This document shows positions 55,504 to 64,000 of a DNA stretch of 64,000 nt, piece after piece. The stretch lies in the NCBI GenBank assembly GCA_958295785.1, contig OY282377.1, positions 1,440,394-1,504,393 of the forward strand, in the 5' to 3' direction. The translations under genes and the position numbers were made by a program. Position 1 is the stretch's first letter; each line of letters starts with the position of its first letter. The stretch comes from an uncultured Latescibacterota bacterium. GTDB taxonomy: Bacteria; Latescibacterota; UBA2968. The notes under the pieces are model-generated. The model worked only from the letters and a program-made list of their open reading frames with translations, searched no databases and had not been told where the DNA came from.

Positions 55504-58500
55504 ATGAACCGTTGCACCATCCCAACCAAACTGACCCCCTGCATTTTCGCGTTGCTCTGCCTCGCGTCTATCGCACAGGCTTCTTCGCCACCCGCAGAGG
55601 ACAATGTGCATTTTTGCCAAGTTCTCGATTACGAAGACATGCGAGCACGCGATAGCCTCTACGCCGCACGCAAGCAGGCACTTAACCTGAACGTTGGCGA
55701 ACCTCGCACGGTGCGGATGATCTACTTCTTGCCCAATGACCGGCCATTTCGCCAAGAAGTGGTCGATTCGATGAAAACGACGATCCGTCAGATTCAGACT
55801 TTTTTCCGCGATCAGATGCGCGCAAATGGATACGGGGACATGACCTTCCGCTTTGAAACCGACGCAGGGGGCAACCCGATGGTTCATCGCGTAGATGGTC
55901 AATACTCCAATAGCCACTATCTTGACAACACAGTTGGCACTGTACTTGACGAGGTTGGACAGGCGTTTGATCGCTCGCTGAACGTTTATCTTATCGTCGT
56001 TGACAATAGTATAGATAGAATTGGTACTAGTGATGGCAGGCAGTGGGGAGGAGTGGGCTATGGCGGTAGAAATGGTGGCTATGGGGTGGTTCCAGGCGGA
56101 TTTAGCTTTTATACAGCAGCACATGAACTTGGACATGCCTTTGGCTTGCAGCACGATTTCCACAGTGGTACGTACATTATGTCGTATGGTTCGGGTCCGT
56201 ATCTGTTATCGGCGTGCCATGCCGAATTTTTGTCCGTGCATCCCTACTTCAATCTCTCTATACCAGATGGAGATACACCGCCGCCAACAGTCGAACTCAT
56301 TTCATCGCCTCTATATCCGGCAGGCTCAAAAAACGTTTCTGTCCGATTCAGAGCGAGCGACCCAGATGGGCTTCACCAAGTGCTCCTATTCGTTAGAAAA
56401 AAAGAACCACACAGCGCCGCCGGATTTCTTGAAGTGAAGGCGTGTCGGGGATTGAATGGCGAAAGAGATGCTGTGGTTCAATTCGATTATGATGGCGTTG
56501 TTCCGTCTGATGGCAAGACGAGTCTTTTGAATCTCGACGATTACTGGATTACTCTCGGGGCAGTTGACATTTTTGGAAATGTGGGGTGGAGTACAGGAGA
56601 GGATCTAACTTGCGGGAACTGTCCTATAACGCTGGCAAAAATCTCTGGCGATAACCAGCGAGGAGCATCAGGGGAAGCACTGACGAACCCGTTTGTCGTT
56701 GAAGTGAGGGATAAAAACGGTGTTGGGCTCGCTGGTTTTCCGGTTAGATTTACCGTCACCGCAGGCGATGGAAAACTCAGCGGGCGGTTCAGTGGTGAGA
56801 ACGCAACAACCGATGCCAATGGCAGGGCGCAAAGCACATTGACGCTTGGAGACTATTCGGGCACAAACACTGTTGAGGCATCTGTCGCTGGCCGTAAGGT
56901 GGCCTTCAGTGCCGTGGGGGTTGGAACGCCTACGCCGCCGATTGGGAGCGATTATCAGACATGGCATTTACCCGAAGGGGCAATCGCTCGCTTGGGAAAA
57001 GGAAGAATTGAGGAAGTCGCGTTTTCGCCTGATGGTTCACTTCTCGCTGTGGCAAGTCGCATTGGCATTTGGCTTTATGACGCGGCGACCTCTCGTGAAC
57101 TCGCGCTACTCACTGGGCATACGAGTGAGGTCACTTCAGTTTCGTTTTCGCCCGATGGTAGCACCCTCGCATCAGGGTCAAGAGATGCCACGGTCAAGTT
57201 GTGGGATGTGGCAACGAGACGGAACATCGCCACGCTCACGGGGCATAGGCATTATGTCAGTTCAGTTTCGTTTTCGCCCGATGGTAGCACCCTCGCATCA
57301 GGGTCATGGGATTACGCGGTCAAGTTGTGGGATGTGGCAACGAGACGGAACATCGCCACGCTTACAGGGCATACGAGGCTTGTCAGTTCAGTTTCGTTTT
57401 CGCCCGATGGCAACACCCTCGCATCAGGGTCATCGGATTACGCGGTCAAGTTGTGGGATGTGGCAACGAGACGGAACATCGCCACGCTTACAGGGCATAC
57501 GAGTGAGGTCACTTCAGTTTCGTTTTCGCCCGATGGTTCAACGCTTGCATCAGGGTCATGGGATGATAACACGGTCAAGTTGTGGGATGTGGCAACGAGA
57601 CAGAACACCGCCACGCTCGAGGGACATTCGCGTCGGGTCTATTCAGTTTCGTTTTCGCCCGATGGTAGCACCCTCGCATCAGGGTCAGATGATGGCACGG
57701 TCAAGTTGTGGGATGTGGCAACGAGACAGAACACCGCCACGCTTGAGGGGCATACGAGTGGGGTCTATTCAGTTTCGTTTTCGCCCGATGGTTCAACGCT
57801 TGCATCAGGGTCAAGAGATAACACGGTCAAACTGTGGGATGTGGCAACGAAGAGCTGGTACTTCTTTACACATACAGGGGTCGCCAGAATAGTTTCGTTT
57901 TCGCCCGATGGTTCAACGCTTGCATCTGGGTCAGGTGATAACACGGTCAAGTTGTGGGATGTGGCAACGAGACAGAACATCGCCACGCTTGAGGGACATT
58001 CGCGTCGGGTCGAATCAGTATCGTTTTCGCCCGATGGTTCAACGCTTGCATCTGGGTCATGGGATAAAACGGTCAAGTTGTGGGATGTGGCAACGAGACA
58101 AAACATCGCCACGCTTGAGGGACATTCGAATTCGGTCGAATCAGTTTCGTTTTCGCCCGATGGTTCAACGCTTGCATCTGGGTCATGGGATAAAACGGTC
58201 AAGTTGTGGGATGTGGCAACGAGACAAAACATCGCCACGCTCGAGGCGCATACGAGTAGTGTCATTTCAGTATCGTTTTCGCCCGATGGTTCAACGCTTG
58301 CATCTGGGTCAGGTGATAACACGGTCAAGTTGTGGGATGTGGCAACGAGACAAAACATCGCCACGCTTGAGGCGCATAGGGATATTGTCATTTCAGTATC
58401 GTTTTCGCCCGATGGTTCAACGCTCGCATCAGGGTCATCGGATAACACGGTCAAGTTGTGGGATGTGGCAACGAGACGGAACATCGCCACGCTCGAGGCG

Positions 58501-59370
58501 CATACGAGTAGTGTCAGTTCAGTTTCGTTTTCGCCCGATGGCAGCATCCTCGCTTCAGGGGCATGGTGGGATGACACGGTCAAGTTGTGGGATGTGGCAA
58601 CGAGACGGAACATCGCCACGCTCAGGGGGCATAGGGGTTGGGTCAGATCAGTTTCGTTTTCGCCCGATGGCAGCACCCTCGCATCAGGGTCAACGGATTA
58701 CACGGTTCTGCTGTGGGATATGTCGCCGTATATCACGCCGCTCACCTCCTTTTCACTTTCTCTGGATGGAGATGGCGCAGCGGGCGATCAAGCGGTGACA
58801 ACGCTCAAGGTTTCGCCCGGGCCGGTTGCGACCATTCAGGTCTTTGGCAAAGGGATTCGGCAGGCCACCGGCATTTCTGCGCGTTTTGAATACGATTCAG
58901 CGCAGGTGGCTTACGAGGGCTTTGACGCGGGCGGTCTTTTGCCAAATGCACAGGTGCTTGCCGTGCCTTCAACGAATCCAACGGCTGTCGAGATCAATCT
59001 CGTCTCTTTTGGCGGGCAAGCCACAGCCGATAGGGGCATGGTGGGCACTCTTCGCTTTCGCAAAATGAGCGCGTTTTCCGGCACGACGCTTCGGTTGGTG
59101 CGCGCCGAACTCGGCCGAGGAACGCAACGCGAGCGCGTGACGTTTGTCGATACCCACATCACCTTACAACCCGCGGCCGCGGCACTGACGCCCGACTTCA
59201 ATGGCGATGGCAGAGTTGATTCTGCCGACTTTGTGTTGTTCACCGCGCAATTCGGATTGCGTCAAGGCGACCCGGGATACGATGCGTGGTACGATCTGGA
59301 TGGCGATGGCACCATTGGCTTCGGCGATTTCCTGATGTTCGGCAGTGCCTTTGGTCGGGAAGGGTCATAG
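55504..59370 (+). CDS. secreted metzincin protease-Ig-WD40-cohesin/dockerin-like protein, 1288 aa
   Basis: ATG 55504 behind AAAGGAGACAGCC. Signal peptide to about residue 27 (IFALLCLASIAQA). Metzincin-like peptidase domain with HELGHAFGLQHD at 207-218 and Met-turn IMSYGSG. Then an Ig-like beta domain (VEVRDKNGVGLAGFPVRFTV). From about 495 to 1075 come 14 WD40 units, 13 of them near-identical 42-residue blocks with core VSFSPDGSTLASGS and TVKLWDVATR, enough for two seven-bladed propellers. A cohesin-like domain (VATIQVFGKGIRQATGISAR) and two dockerin-type calcium loops (DFNGDGRVDSADF, DLDGDGTIGFGDF) end it. Expected outside the cell. Variation is concentrated at the blade-top loops (HTSEVTS, HRHYVSS, HSRRVYS), suggesting a binding surface that changes by repeat recombination. 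Confidence 0.9.
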   Translation: MNRCTIPTKLTPCIFALLCLASIAQASSPPAEDNVHFCQVLDYEDMRARDSLYAARKQALNLNVGEPRTVRMIYFLPNDRPFRQEVVDSMKTTIRQIQTFFRDQMRANGYGDMTFRFETDAGGNPMVHRVDGQYSNSHYLDNTVGTVLDEVGQAFDRSLNVYLIVVDNSIDRIGTSDGRQWGGVGYGGRNGGYGVVPGGFSFYTAAHELGHAFGLQHDFHSGTYIMSYGSGPYLLSACHAEFLSVHPYFNLSIPDGDTPPPTVELISSPLYPAGSKNVSVRFRASDPDGLHQVLLFVRKKEPHSAAGFLEVKACRGLNGERDAVVQFDYDGVVPSDGKTSLLNLDDYWITLGAVDIFGNVGWSTGEDLTCGNCPITLAKISGDNQRGASGEALTNPFVVEVRDKNGVGLAGFPVRFTVTAGDGKLSGRFSGENATTDANGRAQSTLTLGDYSGTNTVEASVAGRKVAFSAVGVGTPTPPIGSDYQTWHLPEGAIARLGKGRIEEVAFSPDGSLLAVASRIGIWLYDAATSRELALLTGHTSEVTSVSFSPDGSTLASGSRDATVKLWDVATRRNIATLTGHRHYVSSVSFSPDGSTLASGSWDYAVKLWDVATRRNIATLTGHTRLVSSVSFSPDGNTLASGSSDYAVKLWDVATRRNIATLTGHTSEVTSVSFSPDGSTLASGSWDDNTVKLWDVATRQNTATLEGHSRRVYSVSFSPDGSTLASGSDDGTVKLWDVATRQNTATLEGHTSGVYSVSFSPDGSTLASGSRDNTVKLWDVATKSWYFFTHTGVARIVSFSPDGSTLASGSGDNTVKLWDVATRQNIATLEGHSRRVESVSFSPDGSTLASGSWDKTVKLWDVATRQNIATLEGHSNSVESVSFSPDGSTLASGSWDKTVKLWDVATRQNIATLEAHTSSVISVSFSPDGSTLASGSGDNTVKLWDVATRQNIATLEAHRDIVISVSFSPDGSTLASGSSDNTVKLWDVATRRNIATLEAHTSSVSSVSFSPDGSILASGAWWDDTVKLWDVATRRNIATLRGHRGWVRSVSFSPDGSTLASGSTDYTVLLWDMSPYITPLTSFSLSLDGDGAAGDQAVTTLKVSPGPVATIQVFGKGIRQATGISARFEYDSAQVAYEGFDAGGLLPNAQVLAVPSTNPTAVEINLVSFGGQATADRGMVGTLRFRKMSAFSGTTLRLVRAELGRGTQRERVTFVDTHITLQPAAAALTPDFNGDGRVDSADFVLFTAQFGLRQGDPGYDAWYDLDGDGTIGFGDFLMFGSAFGREGS

Positions 59371-59734
59371 CCGCGCCACCGGACACGCGATAGCCTCTAC
59401 GCCGCACGCGATAAAAAGCGATTTGTTGACGCTCTTTTGGCGTTGAATATATTGTTTTGAAGCACTCTGCGCTGGTGGTCAAAAAAGCTGGCACAGCGCA
59501 AATCGCTTTTGTAGTAGTACGCCATGCGTTGGCCTGCAAGGTGGGTTGCAAGATGGCTGTGGGTTGCGAGACGGCCTTGCGCGCTGTGCGCGATGGCTTT
59601 ATCGGAGGGTCTTTTGGGATGGCATTTTTGCAATGGCTTCTCTGAATGATTGGGTAACGTCAAGGGAGATCGCTTGCTGGCAACATATCGCATCACATGA
59701 GGCCAAGTGAAAATTAAGATGCGCGTATAGAACC

Positions 59735-59761
59735 GTAGGGCGATGCCCCTGTGCTCGCCCG
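59735..59761. repeat. GC-rich palindromic intergenic repeat (copy 7)
   Basis: Same as copy 6, inside the right duplication unit. Confidence 0.75.
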
Positions 59762-59849
59762 AAGGTGAGAGGCTGACGAGATGAATCGGGCGTTGGTGCC
59801 TGATGGGTGCGAACACTTTGCCGTGTATTTGGAAGCAAAAAACAAAGCA

Positions 59850-59884
59850 AAAACGGGCTGCGAGATTTTTTCACAGCCCGTTTT
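59850..59884 (+). terminator. hairpin terminator in right duplication unit
   Basis: AAAACGGGCTG (59850-59860) with CAGCCCGTTTT (59874-59884), perfect 11-bp stem, then ATTTTG. Confidence 0.75.
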
Positions 59885-60104
59885 ATTTTGCCCCCTGGCG
59901 CCAGGTGTTTGAAGACAATAGAAAATACAATTACGACCTCTAAAGCCCGTCTTAGATGGCTTGACGCTTATCCCCCCTTTGGTTATTCTATCTGTAACGC
60001 TATCAAAGCATGAGCGGCCGTTGTGGCAGTGGGGTGAAGAAGAAGTGAAAAATTGGAAAAAATCGGGTGATGCCCCCCCCTTTGGTGTGTGGATCGGTTT
60101 GTGA

Positions 60105-61196
60105 TAGGACTTACGCAATCACCATTGGAATATGAGGTGCTTTGAGTTGTTGTCTCAAGAAGTCAGCCAGCCCTCGGTATTTGACTTGATAAATGGTTTG
60201 TCCTGTTTGATAGGCCACCTGCTCGAGTCTTATCCAAACTAACATCGCACACCCAATATGATTTCGTACAATGCGTGCCAACCGACATTGACACTTTTCA
60301 AGCCCGGTCACTTGTTTGACTTCGCGGTGAAATTGCTCAATTTTCCATCTTTGGTGACACACCTGTTGTACCACTGAAGAATCGTTTTGAGCATGGTCGT
60401 TGGTCACGACATACGCCGTGCGTCTGGCAGCAGACGCCACCCGGAATAATTTCACTTTGTGGTCTTTGGGAAACCCTCTGATTTTAATGGACTTGCCTTG
60501 TTTGCGCTCCGCTTGAGTCCAAGTTAAGCTATCTACGCGCTGGTAGGGGATTGTGCCTGCCGAATCGTCCACGCGCCGGTTCGTCTTGAGGGGACAATAA
60601 TAGGTTTTTTGCATCTGCTCTATGTGTAGCATGACCGTTTTGGTCGCATACCAACTGTCCATCAAGACCCCGGTAAAAGGAAGGTCCTTCTGATAGACCA
60701 ACCCAGAGAGCATGTCCTTGAGAGGATCCAATTTGGTTTTGCCATCGCCTTGCGGGTCATAAATCCGATAGTCAATCAGCCAGAACCGATCCTGTTGCGG
60801 ATTGACATAGACACATGTGACCACCCCGATGCCATTGATGACGCCTTGGGCGTTGCCGCTATATTGACGGCGCACTCACGCGATCTTGCGTGCGTGTCGC
60901 TTGTCTAAAACCGTGTCATCAAAGATCACATAGCCTTCAGGCGTCAACGCGATGTGGTCTTTGACGTGTTCCCACACCAAGCGGGGCGGGATACGATCAC
61001 CGGCGAGATAGCGGTTGATCATATCATGACTGAACCCTTCGCTATGGTCGGCGAAATGGGTCAGGGTATCGTTGAGGGGACTGCTAAGCAGATACTGACA
61101 GTCATCCAAACGCGTCGGTTGGCGCATTGACACCTCCTCAAAGTGATAAATTTTACGGAATTGCACCCTTTTTTAACTCAGCATGCGTAAGTCCTA
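60105..61196 (-). mobile_element. 1092-bp IS4-superfamily-like insertion sequence, copy 3, with 5-bp target duplication
   Basis: Bounded by TGTGA on both sides (60100-60104 and 61197-61201). The empty site survives in the left duplication unit near 54170, reading GGTTTGTGCGTGGG. So the exact ends and a 5-bp duplication can be read directly, and the insertion is younger than the segmental duplication. Confidence 0.95.
60111..61127 (-). CDS. DDE transposase of IS copy 3, one in-frame TGA
   Basis: From ATG 61127 (behind GAGGAGGTGTC) the frame runs to 60111 with a single TGA at 60878-60876 between KRHARKIA and VRRQYSGNAQG. A GTG directly follows that TGA. The C-terminal 254 residues are otherwise complete: GVINGIGVVTCVYVNPQQ, LMDSWYATKTV (catalytic D), RWKIEQFHREVKQ (catalytic E). 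Because this copy transposed most recently yet still has the TGA, either readthrough/re-initiation works or it moved using another transposase. Confidence 0.8.
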
Positions 61197-61330
61197 TGTG
61201 AGTGGGTTGTGGGCGTGAGTTGGGAGTAGGAGGGGTCGCTTTGTTGTGGAAGAAGAGAAACAAGCGCGTGCATGGGCATGGCCTGCGCGCATTGCAGATA
61301 CGCCTGAGAATAGAGCGCGGGTTGTTCTTA

Positions 61331-61442
61331 GAGTCCCTAACAGAAAGCGTTGCCATGGCTTTGTGAGCGGCCGCCTTTGAGGCGTTCCTGCGGGTGTTCA
61401 CTCCTCTGTTTCAGACGCTTGATTTCTTTAGGTTAGGGCTTC
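61331..61442 (+). mobile_element. 112-bp IS5-derived MITE, copy 3
   Basis: Copy of the 54305 element in the right duplication unit; left flank TTA, right flank TAA. Confidence 0.85.
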
Positions 61443-61670
61443 TAAGAGGAGGACGCCATGCCCCATTGCTCGTATTCCATGCGCTAGGACAAAAGACGAT
61501 AGACTATCGCTTTCAACAAAATTTTTGGAGCAGACAGAGCGATTGTCGGGATGGCTTCCTTCTACCCTATAGGAAAAAAACGACCGAAAAATCGAAAATA
61601 TACAGACTTTACTGCTTTTTTTTTTCTGACAGGCCCCTCCCGATCCTGCCCGTCAGAAAATCCAAAACTC

Positions 61671-62176
61671 GTGGACAGCGCCTGCCTGCGTGCGGTAGGT
61701 GCTGGGGGGAAAAACCGGCCCCAATCCCACAGACCGCCGCAAGCCCGGGCGTAAGCATCATGGGATCACCGATGCCAACGGGCTGCCTTTGGCCGCGATT
61801 GTGCCCGGGGCGAACCGGCCAAATGTGACGCAATGGTTGCCATGGGTGGACGCTGTGCCTGCGGTCAGAGGCAAACGCGGTCGTCCGCGTCGCAGACCCC
61901 AACGGCTGTATAGCGGCGCGTGCCTATGACTCGGAGGCGTGCCGGAAGGCCCTGCGTGCGCGCCACATCTGGCCGGTGATCGCCCGGCGGGGTACAGCGC
62001 ATGGCAGCGGGTTGGGGGTGTACCGGTGGGTCGTTGAGCGGACGCTGGCCTGGCTCCGGCAGTTTGGCAGCCTGCGGGTGCGCGACGAACGCAGAGCGGA
62101 CATCCATGAGGCGTTCCTCTCCATCGGCTGTTCACGCATCTGTTTCAGACGCTTGATTTCTTTATGTTAGGGCTTC
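61671..62176 (+). pseudogene. IS5-like transposase remnant (C-terminal half), right unit
   Basis: Duplicate of the 54645 remnant with its own extra indel (near 61910, before SGACL) and substitutions. Keeps VERTLAWLRQFGSLRVRDER and the right end. 61443-61670 has no supportable gene. Confidence 0.85.
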
Positions 62177-62290
62177 TAAGTCTTTTCGCTGGCTTATTGG
62201 CCTCATGTTTATCGCATGGGTTTCAACGATTACCACGATCTTGCTGAATGTCGATTGACCACCCGCCAAAAAGCCATCCACAGATGGGAA

Positions 62291-62312
62291 CCGGGGCCGA
62301 ATTTGACCCCGG
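62291..62312 (+). terminator. hairpin with T-rich tail, right unit
   Basis: CCGGGG (62291-62296) and CCCCGG (62307-62312), then TCTTCTTTGTG; duplicate of 55264-55285. Confidence 0.6.
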
Positions 62313-62530
62313 TCTTCTTTGTGTTAAAAAGGCGGATCGCGGATGAAACAGATTGCGCGGATTGCACGGATGAAAGGCGAAAGGCAAAAGCAACCCCAGA
62401 AGAACGCAGATGAACGCGGATTGGAGTTTGCAGGTAGAGCGGAGGATGTAGCAGGTGGGAAGGCCGTAGCGAGGTAATCCGCGTCATCCTTTAATCCGTT
62501 TAATCCGCGATTCAGACAAAGGAGACAGCC

Positions 62531-64000
62531 ATGAACCGTTGCACCATCCCAACCAAACTGACCCCCTGCATTTTCGCGTTGCTCTGCCTCGCGTCTATCG
62601 CACAGGCTTCTTCGCCACCCGCAGAGGACAATGTGCATTTTTGCCAAGTTCTCGATTACGAAGACATGCGCGCACGCGATAGCCTCTACGCCGCACGCAA
62701 GCAGGCGTTTAATCTGAACGTTGGCGAACCTCGCACGGTGCGGATGATCTACTTCTTGCCCAATGACCGGCCGTTTCGCCAAGAAGTGGTCGATTCGATG
62801 AAAACGAAGATCCGTCAGGTTCAGACTTTTTTCCGCGATCAGATGCGCGCAAATGGATACGGGGACATGACCTTCCGCTTTGAAACCGACGCAGGGGGCA
62901 ACCCGATGGTTCATCGCGTAGATGGTCAATACTCCGATAGCCACTATCTTGACGACACAGTTGGCACTGTACGTGACGAGGTTGAACAGGCGTTTGATCT
63001 CTCGGCGAACGTCTATCTCATCGTCTTTGACAATAGTATAGATGCAATTGGTTTTAGTGATGGAACTCAGGCGGGTGGATTTGCTTATTCGGGGGGAAGA
63101 AATAGCGGTCATGCGTATGTTCCAGGCGGATTTAGCTTTTTTATAGCCGCGCATGAACTTGGACATACCTTTGACTTGGGTCACGATTGGAGGGATCGGA
63201 GGTATATCATGTCGTATGGCGGGGCAGATAAAGAACGAGCACGGTTATCAGCGTGTGCTGCCGAGTTTTTGGCCGTGCATCCCTACTTCAATCCGGATAT
63301 TCCAGATGAAGAGACACCGCCACCAACCCTCGAGCGCATTTCATCGCTTTCATATCCGCCAGGATCAACAAGTGTCCCTGTCCAACTCAAAGTCCATGAT
63401 CCTGATGGGCTTCATCAAGTGTGGTTATGGGTTGGAGGGGGATTAAAGATGTGCCAGGGATTAAACGGCGAACAAGATGCCATCGTTCAATTCGATTATG
63501 ATGGCGTTATTCCATCTGTTGAAGACCCTTATGGCTCGGGCACAAGCCTTTCTAATCCTCCTGTGCATAATCTTTATATCCGTGTAGTTGATACTGGCGG
63601 AAATGTTAGTTCATGGGTGGATGGAGATTTTCCCCTGTGGAACACTGAAAATGAACGCAATATTATCGCCACGCTTGAGGGGCATACGAGTGATGTCGGT
63701 TCAGTTTCGTTTTCGCCCGATGGTTCAACGCTTGCATCTGGGTCAAGAGATAACACGGTCAAGTTGTGGGATGTGGCAACGAGACAAAACATCGCCACGC
63801 TTGAGGGGCATACGAGTGAGGTCTGGTCAGTTTCGTTTTCGCCCGATGGTTCAACGCTTGCATCTGGGTCTCATGATAACACGGTCAAGCTGTGGGATGT
63901 GGCAACGAGACAGAACATCGCCACGCTCACGGGGCATAGGAATAATGTCATTTCAGTTTCGTTTTCGCCCGATGGTTCAACGCTTGCATCTGGGGGGGGA
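62531..64000 (+). CDS. second secreted metzincin-WD40 protein, cut by the window end
   Basis: The first ~150 residues are almost the same as in the gene at 55504, including signal peptide. The zinc motif at 208 reads HELGHTFDLGHD: both outer histidines and the glutamate are kept but the glycine expected at the eighth place is D. Met-turn IMSYGGA follows. The Ig-like domain is absent: after ISSLSYPPGSTSVPVQL and IRVVDTGGNVSSWVDGDF the WD40 units start at about 63660 (NIIATLEGHTSDVGSVSFSP). Three units are visible before the window ends. Confidence 0.88.
   Translation, partial: MNRCTIPTKLTPCIFALLCLASIAQASSPPAEDNVHFCQVLDYEDMRARDSLYAARKQAFNLNVGEPRTVRMIYFLPNDRPFRQEVVDSMKTKIRQVQTFFRDQMRANGYGDMTFRFETDAGGNPMVHRVDGQYSDSHYLDDTVGTVRDEVEQAFDLSANVYLIVFDNSIDAIGFSDGTQAGGFAYSGGRNSGHAYVPGGFSFFIAAHELGHTFDLGHDWRDRRYIMSYGGADKERARLSACAAEFLAVHPYFNPDIPDEETPPPTLERISSLSYPPGSTSVPVQLKVHDPDGLHQVWLWVGGGLKMCQGLNGEQDAIVQFDYDGVIPSVEDPYGSGTSLSNPPVHNLYIRVVDTGGNVSSWVDGDFPLWNTENERNIIATLEGHTSDVGSVSFSPDGSTLASGSRDNTVKLWDVATRQNIATLEGHTSEVWSVSFSPDGSTLASGSHDNTVKLWDVATRQNIATLTGHRNNVISVSFSPDGSTLASGGG

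Larger units (their letters stand above)
53562..56200 (+). repeat. tandem segmental duplication, left unit
   Basis: From GCACAGCGCAAATCGCTTTT onward the DNA repeats at 59491 with a 5929-base offset, then 7026 bases after IS copy 3. The unit holds a terminator, MITE, IS5 remnant, AATCCG repeats and the first part of the WD40 gene. Similarity fades in the protease domain but the homology continues. Confidence 0.9.
59491..63250 (+). repeat. tandem segmental duplication, right unit
   Basis: Second copy of the unit starting at 53562. It is interrupted at 60105 by IS copy 3 and then continues. Just before it, 59383-59415 repeats a short piece of the WD40 gene itself (GCGATAGCCTCTACGCCGCA), a trace of the duplication join. 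Confidence 0.9.

Noticed and set aside
55297-56163. 288-aa frame on the minus strand (and its duplicate at 62324-63184)
   Set aside because: It is antisense to the protease-coding start of the WD40 genes, lacks a ribosome-binding site and any family pattern.
57765-58676. 303-aa minus-strand frame across the WD40 region
   Set aside because: Shadow of the repeated plus-strand blades.
57120-58730. 126-bp tandem DNA repeats as a possible second CRISPR or minisatellite
   Set aside because: They stay in frame and encode WD40 blades of a secreted protein.
1-64000. tRNA, rRNA, riboswitch or replication origin
   Set aside because: Intergenic gaps were read by eye and showed none with convincing structure; small RNAs could be missed without a covariance search.

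Overview
The window looks like a chromosome segment of an uncultivated, environmental Gram-negative bacterium. Secreted metalloprotease/WD40/dockerin-like proteins, stand-alone SDR and sugar-epimerase genes, a VCBS/FG-GAP protein, a right-handed beta-helix protein and many palindromic intergenic repeats recall Candidatus Poribacteria or Latescibacterota. That placement is an inference from gene style; no rRNA or tRNA gene was seen. TGA is a normal stop here (for example at the end of the 1178-aa methyltransferase).

Layout. 1-11.3 kb is a scrambled defence/mobile zone: small unknown genes, a 1092-bp IS (copy 1), a fragment of a large ATPase, an IS5-like element flanked by TTAA, a CARF-less Cas02710-like remnant broken at two homopolymer tracts, a 42-repeat CRISPR array ended by its own terminator, IS copy 2 (inverted), a second large-protein fragment, and slivers of a haloacid dehalogenase and a sulfatase. 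11.3-19 kb carries a two-gene module (PLD nuclease-helicase plus Eco57I-like adenine methyltransferase), a broken PIN toxin and a YwgA-like gene. 19-32.8 kb is mostly housekeeping: TIM-barrel isomerase, argG, SagB-like nitroreductase, beta-helix protein, HsdR_N protein, two LolC/E-type permeases, a PIN toxin-antitoxin pair, epimerase, two glycosyltransferases and rsgA.

32.8-37.7 kb, between convergent rsgA and a nucleoside hydrolase, is the most striking region. It holds two different defence-type cargos in tandem: (i) a proteasome-beta-like Ntn hydrolase with a YwgA-like partner, and (ii) a MunI-type restriction-modification pair. They are separated by a chimeric junction joining a copied nucleoside-hydrolase tail to a copied rsgA tail plus terminator, as expected if two alleles of one insertion hotspot were fused by unequal recombination.

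37.8-53.3 kb holds M32 carboxypeptidase, HicAB, SDRs, aldose epimerase, HD hydrolase, acyl-CoA ligase, Ldh2-type dehydrogenase, an McrB-like ATPase without McrC, a UPF0175/DUF3368 toxin-antitoxin pair, VCBS protein, a QueA-like enzyme and a disrupted MFS gene. 53.3-64 kb is a tandem duplication (about 5.9 kb period) of a locus with a 112-bp IS5-derived MITE, an IS5 remnant and a large secreted metzincin-WD40 gene. The second copy took an extra IS (copy 3) with a 5-bp target duplication and runs off the window.

Together the window is a core chromosome repeatedly invaded at a few points by defence genes and reshaped by IS/MITE recombination, with decayed fragments left at the junctions.
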